From Otatea glauca (Eukaryota; Streptophyta; Magnoliopsida; Poales; Poaceae): a DNA stretch of 64,000 nucleotides. Below the pieces are notes generated by a model. It did not search any database, had not been told where the DNA came from, and worked only from the letters and a program-made list of their open reading frames with translations. Positions 9,535 through 21,966 of the stretch are shown piece by piece; within the stretch, counting starts at the first letter, position 1, and each line of letters begins with the position of its first letter. The stretch is from NCBI GenBank assembly GCA_036346275.1, contig CM070725.1, positions 39,060,104 through 39,124,103 of the forward strand. Reading direction: 5' to 3'. A program made the translations under genes and the position numbers.

Positions 9535-11345
9535 GCCAGAGCCATGCGCTACGTTGCGTCGTGCGAAATTTAGAAAATTCGGTCGTGCGACGCTGCGGCG
9601 AGCGAAATTTGGGCCGACGGATATTTCTGGAATTTTTTTTGCGTAATTTCGGTTTTCTTGGTTTTTTTTAAAATAGGTTGTTTTTTTGCGTAATTTCGAT
9701 AGGACCTGTTGACGAATCGGCGGATTGCTATAAATCGTCGGCGAATCTGTGTTTTTTTTAGAACAAACGTTTATTTTTGTTTTTTTGCGTATTTTCGGCT
9801 TTCTTTTTTTTAAAAAAATGGGTCACCACGACCCATCGCGCGAATCGACGGATTGCTATAAACCGTCAGTGAATCTGTGTTTTTATTTGTTTTGGGAGAA
9901 CAAACGATTTTTTTGTTTTTTTTCCGTATTTTTGGTTTTCCTTTTTTTAAAAAAACAAAGGTCACCACGACCCATCGGCGAATTTTGGACTGCTATAAAA
10001 TGTCGACGAACCTGTGGTTTTTTTAGAAAACCATGGAGGGACCTAAACGTAATTTTATTTTTCTTCGGGCCCAATACGATAAAAAATCGATTCCTTAGGG
10101 GACCTAAACACACTTCTGTTTTTTCAAGTCCATTCCACTAAAAAACATCGGGAGGATCTAAACGTAAACCGCGGAGGGACCTAAATGTAATTTTTATTTT
10201 TTTGGGTCTTCTTTCAAAAACCGACCAGAGGATCTAAACGTAATTTTGAATTTTCTAGAGAGCCTTTCCACGAAGACGCTAATGTGGTGCGGCTGACTGG
10301 AGGATCTAAATGTAATTTTAAATTTTCCAGAGAGCCTTCCCGCAAAGACGCTAACGTGGCGCGGCCGGCAGCGCTCAGAATCTCCCTGCTATAAAGATAA
10401 GTACTAGATGAATACGCGCGGTGCACGCCGCGCACTTGCACCGCGACGTCTCACGAGGGTGAGTTTTCGGGTAATCAGTGAAATTTAAATGTATCAGTAA
10501 TATTATCAGAATTCTTAAAAATCGCACAAGTTTGATCATGCTTTGAAATGCTTTGAAATTTTTATGGTAGCTTAGCTATACTCTTAGGATTCTCCTCAAA
10601 AAGTTTCAAAAATTTCCAACATGCTTTAACACTCAATTAAATTAGTGAATTTGCTTTCAATCCATTAGCACCATTGTCAGTTTTTTTAAAAAAAATTGCA
10701 CAAGTTTGATCATAGTCTAAAATTTTTATGACAACTTAGGCATGCTCCGAGGACACTTCTCAAAAAGTTTGAAAAATCAATTTCGTTTGATGGCTCTGGA
10801 AAACCAAAAATTGCAAAATTTAAATGAATTCAGAATTTTTAAAGATCGCACAAGTTTAATCATGGTCCAATTTTTTTATGGTAGCTTATTCATGCTATCA
10901 GGACCCTTATAAAAAAGTTTCAAAAATCTGCAACATGATTTATTATCTCAATTAAATCAGTGGATTTGATATGAATGCATTAGTAGCATTTCGGAATTTT
11001 GAAAAATTGTACAAGTTTAATCATGACTCGAATTTTTTATGGTAGCTTAGGCATGCTCTGAGGACCCTTATCAAAAAGTTTCAAAAATTTCTAACAATAT
11101 TTGATAGCTCAATTAAATCAGAAAAAATTACCTTAACCGGTGAAAAGACCTAAACATAATTACGCATTTGTTTGAGGGGCTTTCAGGGAGGGAGGACACG
11201 TGGGAGGGCTCCTTAGCCGGTAACTCTATGAACTATAATAAAGGTAGATCGTAATTACGTATTTGTATGAGGGGCTTTTACGAAGAGAGGACACGTGGGT
11301 GGACTCCCTAGCAAGTAACTCTATGAACTATAATAAAAGTAGTAT
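9535..11345 (-). mobile_element. Helitron-like element (outer), non-autonomous
   Basis: On the minus strand the 3' end reads CGCAACGTAGCG, then CATGGCTCTGGCTAG, followed by host T. This is the hairpin-like plus CTAG|T layout of plant Helitrons. The 5' side near 11345 carries TACTACTTTTATTATAGTTC, related to Helitron 5' ends but lacking the canonical TC. There is no Rep/helicase or RPA gene. The body at 9640-10030 has three diverged copies of a roughly 130-bp unit. At 10020-10330 the motif GGACCTAAACGTAATTTT is repeated. A second set of ends lies inside (10404-11248). Confidence 0.6.
10404..11248 (-). mobile_element. Helitron-like element (inner), 845 bp
   Basis: On the minus strand it starts A|TCTACCTTTATTATAG at 11248. 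It ends with a clear hairpin, GCGCGG-CGTGCA-CCGCGC, then GTATTCAT and CTAG|T at 10404. Both ends obey Helitron rules: host A before TC, host T after CTAG, and a GC hairpin about 8 nt before the end. The body contains four diverged copies of a roughly 165-bp unit (cores near 10520, 10690, 10850 and 11010, containing CACAAGTTTGATCATG). It has no coding capacity. Confidence 0.68.
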
Positions 11346-11608
11346 ACATACATTACCAAACCAACTTCATCAGAGTAGCACTACTATACTCTTATTCCAT
11401 TTGAGAATCCACTTAACAATCTTTTGTCCGCAGCTCCTTTGATTTGTCCCTTGCGCTACGAACCACGCGAACGTACCTTGTTATTTTCTGCGAGCTTGTA
11501 TAGTTTTCAATTGCCTTGTAAGTTGTAATCATCAAGTATTACGTACATCGGGTGACATAAGTATTCAGACGCATGGCAACGACTCTTGCTAGTCCTTGCA
11601 TTTCATAA

Positions 11609-13505
11609 TGTTGAAGATAACTTAATATCTCTAACTATCAAATCTTTTAGTCATATCTAAATATAATGTTAGTCCAAATCTTCTACAATTAAAACTCTTT
11701 TAACTATTTAAGTCAGACATCTGTACTTATAATTTTAGAAGCATTATAGTGTATTATTTCTTTTGATTTTTTCTCGAAAGAATTTTTTTATATTAAATTT
11801 TATCTTTAATTATTTTTCCGTATTGTTAACCTTAACAAATAATATCAGAGCTGCCTCGGCAACACCCGGGAGAAAAAGACTCCCGAGGCAACACCCGCAT
11901 GACACCGCTTGCCACCAGTCCGTTTACCTCGGCATCCGCGCCTCCGCGTTGCGCAGCCCCACGCCGACTGTCTCCCCCGACTCTGCCTTGGGACCGCCGC
12001 CCGCCTCGTGTCGACCGCCAGCTCGTGACGCTCTGGCTCCGGCCGGCCCCTGCTCGCCTCCGGCCGCCCGTGATTTGCTCACTCGTGCGCCCGTGAGGAC
12101 TCGCCCACGCGCCCGTGAGCTCAAGTGACAGAGACGAGACAAGATCTTGACCGGATTTAAAACCAATCTCTCAGCCGAATTGAGTTCCAAATTACGGTGT
12201 TGCAGCTTTGCGATCACGCCGATCAGTATGACCTCGTTCTTGAACTGCTTCCAGGCTTGGCCTGAGCTCCGGGACAGCCTCTTGATCCGGACAAGATGCA
12301 GGAGCACTTTGAGGACTTGTGTCGGTGTTGGCTCCTATCGGAGGTCTCCGGTTCATCATTATCAATGCCAAGACCTACCAGTTCTTCTCGTAATCCGCTG
12401 GAGAGAGGTCAGAGGAGACTTGGTGAGAAAAAAATTCTGTTAGGAGACAACTGAATTGAGTGTTTCATCACTATTATCTTCGTGTTTTATTCACCGTTTA
12501 GATACGTGGATCATTATGGAGGTTTTGACAACGTTCATTTGGAATTCAATAACACTCTGATGGTAGTATTATACTCTTCGAAGTTTTTCTAGAGAAGATT
12601 TTGCTCTAATGTCAATTTGAAATAAATGTTTGAAGTACAAGAAAGAGTTTGTTTCTACGTGGATACTACAACGTTATTTTTGTTTTTTTCTCGATATGAG
12701 AGGTATAATGCAATTTATACTTCATTGGTAGCATAATAATTTTTCTTCATATTGACATTTTTTGAGTAGTTTCAATCATGTTATGGATTTTCAGTAGACA
12801 GTTTTGAGAGTTCTATATTTCATGTGGAGTATGCCAAAAGTCTATGATATGAGTTTTTCGCTATCTATCCAGCACCGTAGATATTTGATGTCTTGGTTTA
12901 TGCTGTTTGATGATTGAGCGTTTATTTCAGAAGGCCAGTTGCATAGACTCAGACTATACTGGGGGTTATGAATCCTTGATGATTCAGATTCTTCGTCTGC
13001 TTTGTTATAGTTGTGTGTTTGGATTGATTGTTCCAGTCTTTCTCTCGATCTACTGATGGTTTGCTCAATATCGCTTTATCAGAAGCATTTGGATAAGATC
13101 GTTTCGGCCTTTTATACCTTTTGGTTTTTTTGCACTACAAGTGTTTGAATTGACTGTTCCAGTCTTCCTTATTCAGCAGTCCTTTTGACTTTTAACACAC
13201 TTGGTATTCATGGTGTATTATCTACCCTTTGGGGTTTTTCGAAAACAATTTCGTTATAAATTTTGAGTTAAGGGGAGATTTGTTGGAGATAACTCTATCT
13301 CTAACTACCAAATCTTTTGATTATATCCAAATATGTTATTAGTCCAAATCTTCTACAATTAAGACTCTTTGGCTATTTAAGCCACACCCATATACTTGTA
13401 ATCTTGAAAGCATTATAGTGGATTGTTTTCTATGTTTTTTTCCGCAAGGGTTTTTTCACATTAAATTTTGTCTCTAGTTGTTTTTTCGTGCTGCTAACCC
13501 TAACA
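11609..13505 (+). mobile_element. Small copia-like LTR element, non-autonomous
   Basis: The left LTR is 11609-11837 and the right LTR 13281-13505, both TGTTGRAGATAAC to CTAACA-like and about 80% similar. A primer-site-like AATAATATCAGAGC follows the left LTR and a purine tract AAGGGGAGATT precedes the right LTR. The 1.4-kb interior has no recognisable gag or pol. Its first part (11850-12130) is GC-rich and may be acquired sequence. No TSD is visible, because the right LTR is followed by another primer-site-like AGTAGTATCAGATTC instead of a copy of the left flank CATAA. Confidence 0.75.
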
Positions 13506-13726
13506 AGTAGTATCAGATTCTAATAAAGTCGTGAAAATGACTTATGTTGTATTTATGTTTGGTCATACAGGTATGGCCGGTTGGCTAAGAAATTACCTTC
13601 CCCAAAGAAACGCAGTACTTGTGGTTTGTGTGTCAAAGATCTTTTTGTACGTGGTTTCTGTACCGTATAAAACAAATTGCTCAACAAGCAGAAATGGTAA
13701 GGATGGGATGGCAAAAGAGTGGGCAC

Positions 13727-14128
13727 CAGGGTTAACAAAACCGTTTGATTTTCGCAGTTTTCGACCGTACCGCTCTGGTTCGAAAACAGAAACCGAGCGG
13801 TTTACCGATGAAATTTTAAAAAATTCAATAAAATCAAAAAATTTGAAAATATTTATGCGTTGAAAACCGTTGAAAAACCGCGGTTTTTGCAAAAAAAACC
13901 GCTTGAAAAACCATTTTTCAAGAACGTTCAATTGGTCGGCTAGTTTTTCACGAAAAACCGCGGTAAACCACGAAAATCGAGCGGTTTTTCGCGCATAGAT
14001 TTGACTAAAATTCAAATTTTTTGAATTTGCAAACCGTTCGGTTTTTCGCAATTTTCATGCGGTTTCTTGCGAAAACCGCTACTGGCGGGTTAACGGTTTT
14101 CGGCTTCAAAACGAAATTGTGAACCCTG
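13727..14128. mobile_element. hAT-type MITE, 402 bp
   Basis: The ends are CAGGGTTAACAAAACCG and, inverted, CAGGGTTCACAATTTCG. They are flanked by GTGGGCAC (13719-13726) and GTGGGCAA (14129-14136), an 8-bp TSD with one mismatch. CAGGG ends with 8-bp duplications are the hAT signature. The interior is a run of AAAACCGCGGTTTT-like dyads with no gene. Confidence 0.8.
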
Positions 14129-15985
14129 GTGGGCAACGTGATATCTGTAGATCACGAGGAGTCTTACTGATCACCTGTTTGTCGATTGAGCAGAAGTGGT
14201 AAGAAAAAACAGTTCTGGTGTTCTCTTGTATCAGAGTTTCTGATATGTGAGATACGTCTCCTGCTGTATGTCAATTCTAGATAAGAGTTGATGCTTGATC
14301 TTCGTCTCTTGAAGTGATCATTATGCTGTTGTAAAAACTATCTGTTGATTTGATTCTCTTTTCCCTGAAGTGCTCCACATTCAGCAATTCGCAATAAGTT
14401 CAAATAGATTCGAGAGATTGAACTCCATAAGCTAGAAGAAAGAAGCTGAGTTCATTACTGTTTGCGATTTCTACGGATCACTGGAATCCATCTCAAAACC
14501 GTAAAATAGACGTACACACATACATACACACGACGTCGTTTTTAATTCTGCCACGCTGAAAGTAACATATATTGCAATCCATATAGTACAAATTAAGACG
14601 TAAAGCACCATTCGGGACGTTCGGCTACTTATTGCCGTAGTTGGCAAGCACGCAATTGTGCATGCTGTCTATCCTCGTTTGAATCTCCAGATCAACGCGG
14701 GTGCTCACCACGCGAGTGTGTATGTGAGTATGATGTGCATGAGTTGTGGAGATCAACGCGGGTGCTCACCACGCGAGTGTGTATGTGAGTATGGTGTGCA
14801 TGAGTTGTATGTGTTCTTGTATCACTGAAAGTATATCTCATCCTTTATATAACACTTATTATGTCAGTGACAAATTTAAAGATTTTCTTTAAATTTCAGT
14901 GACATACGGAGAATTAATAAAAAAAAGTAGTTGAGTCAGCTCAAGCTGGTAGGCGGGATGAGAATTCTCCTGTTTGGCTAGCTGGTTTCCCAAGTTATAT
15001 TTAGCACTTGGTGCTTGCTGACCATGCTATAACTCATATTTAATCAATGAAATCTCTCTTCCCATAAAAAAAAGAGATACTCTCCTCGTTTCTGAGCTAA
15101 CGATGTTTTAAGATTTTACACTTCAACTAAGATGCATGTAGAAATAGTCAAAGAGGGAGCAGGCAAAGCATGTCGTTCATAATGGAAAGAAAGACACCAC
15201 TGCTTCGTCTCTTTGTTGGACCACCGGCGCAAACACAGTGATCTCTAACCAAGACCAGAGGAAAGTTGTGTACCATAGTCAGTAGTTAGGAATGGATTGG
15301 GGGCATAGAATACATATGATGAGCTACAATAATGGTTGTAGAGCCTAGCATAGCTAGGTTAAAAGAAAATTGAGCATGCCATGACGTTGTTAGGATTTCA
15401 TAGAGACCCTTATAGCCTTGTCCTCTAAATGGACCCTTATGAGCCTCCAAAATATCTTTAAGTCCATGACCACTTCATCCTCCATTATCTCACTTATTGT
15501 CATTGAATGATGTGTGTTACTCTATTCTATAGTTATAAATAACGTTAGAAATAATAAGTGATAGAGGTATGCAAAAAAAATTTAAATATTATATCGAAAT
15601 TATAGAATGATATGTACTTAGAAACAAAGTTTAAAAGGTAGAATAACATGTATTCAAGATAAAGAGAGTACACGTGAGTTGATCCAACTGTGAGTCTAAG
15701 TTGGGTTCCTCCGGGGAAGTCTACTATTGGAATAGTGAAGTCCAACACCCCGTCAGAAAATAATAATAATGAAGCCCAACATGACGTTGACCGCTAAATT
15801 AACAAACATGAGAATGGTGAAGGGAGCTTGTTATTAAATTTACATAACTATGCCAGGCCATCGAACCTGTAAACCCAAAATATAAACAAAACTTCAGCCC
15901 CGCCCACATATCCATTGGGCTGGGCTTCAAGCATTCAACTGACCAGAACCTAGCCAGACCAAGCAGCGCACGCTGAGATCAAGAT
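14129..15985. other. Gene-free stretch with a 61-bp tandem duplication
   Basis: No coding region is recognised. A 61-bp unit beginning GATCAACGCGGGTGCTCACC is repeated in tandem at 14690-14750 and 14751-14811 with one mismatch. The remainder is AT-rich unique-looking sequence. A GAAGCCCAACATGACG motif at about 15771 recurs at 16377 and, inverted, near 18770, so the element described next may begin earlier than its visible arm. Confidence 0.5.
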
Positions 15986-15989
15986 TTTT

Positions 15990-18900
15990 TTTTAAAAAAT
16001 AACATCTTTTTTTATCAATTTTATATAATTAATATGACAATTTTTTTATAAAAATGGGTCTCTGTAGCCATTTGAAATGACGATAGACACTATGTCGATA
16101 TTTGAAATGCGACAGAGTTTCTGTCGCCAAACGAATGGACGATAGTATCGGCGAAAGAGCATGTTGCCATTTTGTGATAATGCCAAATGGCAACAAAGAC
16201 CGGCCCTTAAATCAGAATAAATTTGTCTATCTTTCGAATAAATTTGCAAAAATAGTCTCCTCTCTGACCGCAAAAATTACTACAGGTGACATGTGTCCCA
16301 TGTCACGCCTGTGTACCACATTTATTATATAAATGTAGGGAGGTTGAGTGATGTTTTTATTTTAAACAAACAATTTGAAGCCCAACGTGACAATTCATAA
16401 TGAAGGTGTGAATTACATGACGCGTAGGGTTTGGTGAGGTGTATATGTTCACATTGCTACTCCTAGGTACAAATGGCAACATTCACGAACCATCGACCCA
16501 AACTAAAGCTAAGAAACATATGTGTCTTTTTGAATGGAAACACTAGAGGAATGAAACAGAAGTTAGGCTTGCGGGCATAGATCCTACGTGTTATGGTCCA
16601 TTGGTGGTTTTCGTCTAGAGAGCATCATGTGACGGGCATTGGCCTTCTTCCAATTACTTCCATACCAATCACCCAAAACTCATCTTTTAGGTCCAGCTTA
16701 GGCTTGTTCTAATCGGACATAACCTCACCTTGAGCAAGGCATCGGGGACCATTGGCGCCTTTCCCTTTTCTTCCCCCTTCTCGGCCTCTGTCTTGTCTTC
16801 TAGGATGTAAGGTTTCCAACGTGTGAAGGTCTTAGACACTTTAGTGTAGTGCAGCATGTATTTTTGCTTGATGACCGCCCTATCGTACTTCTTGGGCTTG
16901 TTGATCTACTGGAAGAAGTAGCATTCCTCTGTAGATTGGGAATATTCACAGATGATATTAGCGATACATAAAAATGCAATATGCAATATGAAATATTAAC
17001 ACGTGAAAATCACTTACGCGTATATCCGAGCATGTGTAGTACGTTTGGGTGGCAGTGTCCGGATGTGTGGATTGAATGATCTATGTGGGATCACCACACT
17101 CGCACAAAGGCAGCGGAAACACCAGTGGTACATGTGCGTCCTTGCAATAACTATCAATGTAGGTTTCCATCTTCTTGGGAACACATTTGCACTTACGAAG
17201 CATCTCTGCATAGTTCGATATCCCCAACACCAGTGGAGTTATCTCGTCTACCTCTCTTCTCTTCTCTCATTTTAGGAATAAGGTCAAGTGGGTGTTACCG
17301 TGTTGGTGAAGACTGCTATATTTTTATAGCCGGTTATTGTGTAGTGTTGCGTAAGTAAAATTGAGTGAATGGAAGTTGCAATGAAGTTCGTTGGAAAGAA
17401 TCTATGACCACATAAAAGGTCTATGAGATGTCCAATCACTAGTAAAGGTTGTGGTAGTAACCAAGTCACATAGAAAAGTTGGTCCATGTAGTCAAGTCAC
17501 TGATAAATACTGGGGCATGTGGTCCAGTCATTGAGAAAAGCTAGTGCGTATTGTGAAGTCACTAAGAAAAGCAGGTGTGTACGGTCAAGTCACTGAGAAA
17601 AGCTGGTGTGTGTAGTCAAGTCACTGAGAAAACACATGGGAAGATCAATTATGCGGTAAATATCGATGGAGTTACATGGCGTGGGTAATAGCATTGGGTC
17701 TTGTCATTGTAGGGTATGATCATTGTAGTGTCTGCTCTTGTTAGACTGACTTGACTACACCTAATGAAATACCAGCGCATTCAGTGTGCCTCACGTCCGT
17801 CGCCCACGTACCAGATGGTTCGTAAATTCTTCGCCAAAGAATCCACGAAACAAGTAGCTCCTCCAACCACAATATAACGGACATAGCAAGTACCTCAAGG
17901 TGTGAGAAGGGATACCAAACAGAGACTAGGTTTTGAGGATGGAAGACATGCACACTTACGGTCCCTTAGACCCTAACCCCCTAAGCCATTATCTTTCACT
18001 CCAAACCAAGGAGTCCTATACCCTAATAAACCCCCTCTATGCCTACCCACATATCCTCGATAATTGGCCACAATGCAAGAACAAAATGGATGCGGTGGTC
18101 CAAGTTTCCGATGAAAAGGGGAACCATGGATGTTGATTTTTCTGCTGCCCTTTGTTCATGGTAAGTAATTCATTTTCTATCTATACTTTCACACACGTAT
18201 GCCTACATCGCTTGTAACCACCTCGTTTTCCTCATAGACTGCGGATTACAAATTCATCGCGTGAGTAGATTAACTATATCCAACACCTGCCTAGGTTTAC
18301 ATCCACACCCTCTGAATCCACCTAGATGAGTTGTGGTAGGGGCTCCATACAGAGAGGATCAACAACATCAAGCTCTACAGGCAAGGATTAGGGAGCAGAA
18401 TAATGAGGAGGTCGTCCACCTCAGTAGTGAGTACCACCCGTACATGTTGTTATGCTAAACCAAGCTACAATTGTGCTTGCCACTAACACGACAACCAATC
18501 GCACCAACGTTGCCCTAACGACCGTCAATCAATGTGGATTCCCTACGGTTTCCTGTTTTCATAGTAGGGTTGTTGTCGAAAAGACTTGTTACAACTTTGT
18601 CATCCCTCCAACGTTTTCCACTCCAAAAGACACAATTATATCTTAGCTATAGTTCGGACTGATGATTTATGAATATTGTCATTTGTACCATGGGAATAGC
18701 TAGGCGGACATATCAACCTCACCAACCCCACGCGTCATATAGTTGTGCACTTTCCTATTAATTGTTATGTTGGGCTTCAAATTATTTGTTCAAACTAAAA
18801 ACATCACTCAACCTTTCTATGTGTGTATACAATAAACTCGTCGTTGTGTGTATTTTTTCAGTATAAGTATTTTTTTAAAGCCACATTGATTAATATTTTT

Positions 18901-19070
18901 AAATACAGCCTATCGACAATTAAATTAACAATAGAGTTTTCGTCGCCATTTCAATTGGCGACAGGAATCCTACGTGGACACCATATAGGCATCTTGCTAT
19001 TTGAAATGGCAGCAGCGTGTGTGCGTCTGTAGCCTGGCTGTTATTCTCCTTCTATACTGAATGCAAGAGC
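15990..19070. mobile_element. Non-autonomous element with inverted arms and GTCGCC dyads (MULE-like)
   Basis: A block at 16342-16400 (GAGGTTGAGTGATGTTTTTA to GAAGCCCAACGTGACAA) reappears inverted at 18758-18815. Outside it, both arms carry dyads such as GTAGCCATTTGAAATGACG (left, four units at roughly 30-bp spacing near 16065-16200) and GTCGCCATTTCAATTGGCGAC (right, 18942-19020). The outermost bases and TSD are not resolved. The interior (16400-18755) has no transposase. A minus-strand open stretch near 16750-16900 resembles transposon-derived protein but is not identifiable. Confidence 0.55.
17430..17640 (+). repeat. 31-bp minisatellite, about 6-7 units
   Basis: Head-to-tail units of GTCAAGTCACTGAGAAAAGC plus 11 variable bases run through this stretch. 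The four central units are exactly 31 bp. The array lies inside the inverted-arm element. Confidence 0.8.
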
Positions 19071-19194
19071 TCCTGGTCAAAATTCAAAAAAAAAATCTTA
19101 GGCCAGAACCAACACTCCGGTTGTTTTTTTTTCCTTTTTGCATTTCCTTAACCTGGAACCAACCTGTTTTTTTAAGTAGTCCTTACTCTTTTTT

Positions 19195-19385
19195 TTTTGA
19201 GAAAACTCCCATGCTGGCTAGGGATTCGAGCATGAGCTAGCAGTAAATCCGCTGCCAGCTCTTCCCCATTTAGATGGAAGATAAGCCCATCTTGGGTGCA
19301 AATGCTTTTTTTCCCCAAGAAAACTCCCGCTGGCTGGGGATTCAAGCATGGGCCTACAGGAAGCGCTGCCAGCTCTTCGCCACTG
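19195..19385 (+). repeat. Imperfect tandem duplication, about 115-bp period
   Basis: The block from GAAAACTCCCATGCTGGCTA to GCTGCCAGCTCTTCCCC is repeated once in diverged form ending GCTGCCAGCTCTTCGCC. No gene is seen. It borders the left TSD of the MULE. Confidence 0.6.
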
Positions 19386-19493
19386 ATGGGTTATAGACCT
19401 ATAGTATCAAGCTGGAATTTTTTTAAATAATGTATTTTATAAATCAAATTACGATATTAATACGCAGAATTTTTTTTTCCAAAAATAATAGTC

Positions 19494-19700
19494 ACTCGCC
19501 GAACCGCATGGCGACAACGGTATAATCGCCAGACGGTCTGACGAAATTTTGGTCTTCGCCGAATGGATTCGCGACAAATAAGTTGTCGCCGAATGGGACG
19601 GCGACATGAAGTTGTCGCCGGACGAATTGGCGAAGTATGTTTTGTCGCCCAACGGTGCGGCGACATCTGTTAGTCACCCAATCGAATGGCGACGACTGTC
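19494..19700. repeat. Left subterminal iteron array of the MULE, 7 units of 29-30 bp
   Basis: Seven head-to-tail units each carry TCGCC-(about 10 nt)-GGCGA or a close variant, for example TCGCCGAATGGGACGGCGA. Unit starts are 30, 30, 30, 29, 30 and 29 bp apart. The half-sites form short dyads. The first unit lies within the TIR and the others are internal to it. Confidence 0.85.
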
Positions 19701-20650
19701 CGATAAAATTCAATATTCGGGTTCGAATTTTGAATTTTGAAATGGCTTTGCAACACAATGGTTTTCAATATTTTATTGCATACATGTTTAATTTTTAATA
19801 TTTTAGAATTTCAATTTTTGAAGTTGTGGAAGTTATTTTGAAGTCTAATTTCGAGGCAAATGCATTTGAAATTTTTTTACATGCAACTAAAAGTTTTTGA
19901 AACTCATGAAAATTATGCTCTTTAAAATTGGAGCCAAAATAGGGATGTCGCACCGTTGGATCAACCTTCCGATGGCCGGATCGATGATGTGCAAACGAGA
20001 GGCGCAGATGTCCGTTTATTCAAAGACCGCCCTACCTAATAATAACAGTTAACACACTCTTTTAGAAAAATAAATAATACTATTTAAAAAATATCATATT
20101 CATAGCACTAATACGCCAAAAAATATATGATAAAAATAATACCTGTTAGGCCAATCGGGCGGTGAAATTTACAAAGATTTTTGTCGGAATAATAAATTTG
20201 TGTGGCAAATTTATCGGTGATAATTTATATATGTGATTAGTCGTTCAGATTTTTTTTGTATAATATTTGTATTTTTAATTCAAATAGCAAAACTCAAAAA
20301 TTGCAAGAATATACATGCCCTACATGAAAAGTCAGTGTCAGTTTAACGGTTGCAAGAATTGCATATTTCAAAGTAGGGTCAATAAATCTAGAAAAATTCC
20401 TATTTATCGATCGTAATTAATGAGGTGTTTTACAAAATTATTTGTCGATTGATTTTTTCAGGGAAAAATCAAATTTAAATGGTTCGCCATTATCCTTGAT
20501 TGTCGACAAATTTGACAACAAATCATAGTATCATTGAATAAAATGCAACATGGCTTAGAGAATTGATAAAGCGGGATACAACATAACTCACAAAACCGTA
20601 CATCCTTCGATCGTAGTCTTCGGTATAGGGCATGGTGACAAAGATAAAAG

Positions 20651-21607
20651 TCATCTTTTGGTGAAAGTGCTTGAGCGTCGGGGTGGAGGTGATACGAAAT
20701 CGTCATCATCAGCGTTATCATCGTTTATGCGATCGGGGCTAGCCGCCTCTAGTGCTAGTTGAGCGTTCTCTTGCGTTGTTTCTTGAAGGGCCTGTCGTGG
20801 AAGTGATTGAGCGTCGAGGTGGAGGTGATCTGAAATCGTCGTCATCATCGTCGGCGTCATTTGTATAGTTGGGAGCTAGCCCACCTCTAGTCTTGGTTGA
20901 ACCTTCATTTGCATTGTTTCTTAAGCGCCTGTTGTGTAAGTGCTTGAGCGTCTAGGTGGAGGTGATCTGAAATCGTCATCATCGTCGTCATCGGCATTTG
21001 CATAGTTAGAGCAAGCCCACCTCCGGTGGTAGTTGAGCGTCCTCTTGAACTTGCCGTCTGGCGAGATTGTGTCGATCTTTACCCATCGATTAGACCCGCT
21101 TCGCATCTTCTGCGCCAACCGGGCATCACACCACCGCCGAAGAGCTTATACATCGCTAAGAATTCTGGGATATCTTTGTTCAGCAACTCTTCATCCTCCG
21201 GGAATGACTAACACTCAAAACGAACGTACGAAATAGTGAACTTATGTATAATCCTAAAAGATTAGTAAGGTGACCAAATATGAAATAACTAACTGAATAT
21301 GCTCAGCATCGATCGGCGACATCGGTACCATGTAATTTCTTCTTGAGAAGCTGCGTGAGAAGGGTGGTCGGCTAGTTCACATACCTTGACATATCTTTGG
21401 CGCCACCATTGCAAGTGCACCTTGGTCGTTGGTGGTCACGAGGTTCGCACGAGAGGTTGTCAAGGCTTGCCTCCGTAATGTCGAGCGCCACTCTTGCAAT
21501 TTGGACACCGCTTTACTTAGGTTCTCCTCCTTGAATGGATCGTCCTTCCCACCACGCGTGACACGCAGCGTGCAAGTAAGAGCTATGCTACTCATATCGG
21601 TGTCCAC
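20651..21607 (-). pseudogene. Third MULE open region, acidic/proline repeat tail, unknown
   Basis: This is a set of minus-strand open segments, not recognised as a known family. The first (21607-21377) is open for 76 codons and includes a QEWRSTLRRQA stretch. After AT-rich sequence, a segment near 21118-20930 contains WVKIDTISPDGKFKRTL. The tail encodes repeated acidic runs followed by FRSPPPRRSSTYTTG. Three imperfect tandem DNA units of about 145 bp (starting near 20640, 20795 and 20935) give three such tails, two in one frame and the middle one shifted. It may be the 3' part of the element's transcription unit rather than a separate gene. Confidence 0.4.
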
Positions 21608-21966
21608 GGAAATTATGCGCTACAACTATCAACCATGGTGAAGAAGTGTGAGTGAGAGCTGCGGTTATGTGCCTGCGGTTTGGCCTTTTATAGACCCGAA
21701 GCGGTGGTTTCTGGACTAAGTGTTGGAATGTAAGATTGAAACATACAGATCGATTCGGTCTGTCAAAAGTGATGGTCTCATGTTGTCAAATCGGTCTGGA
21801 AAAGTTAGAGGCGTTCGGCAGTGTTGTCAAATCGGTCCGAAAAAGTTAGAGGCGTTCGTCAGTGTTGTCAAAACTTGATGAAAGCACAATAAATGGCATG
21901 AAATACTAAATCATACATTAAGTGAGGAAGTATGAAGCATGTATATGACGACAACAAACTGATGTA

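Noticed and set aside
19494..19700. Regular 30-bp repeats resembling a CRISPR array
   Set aside because: The units are continuous imperfect dyads with no unique spacers, in a plant transposon end.
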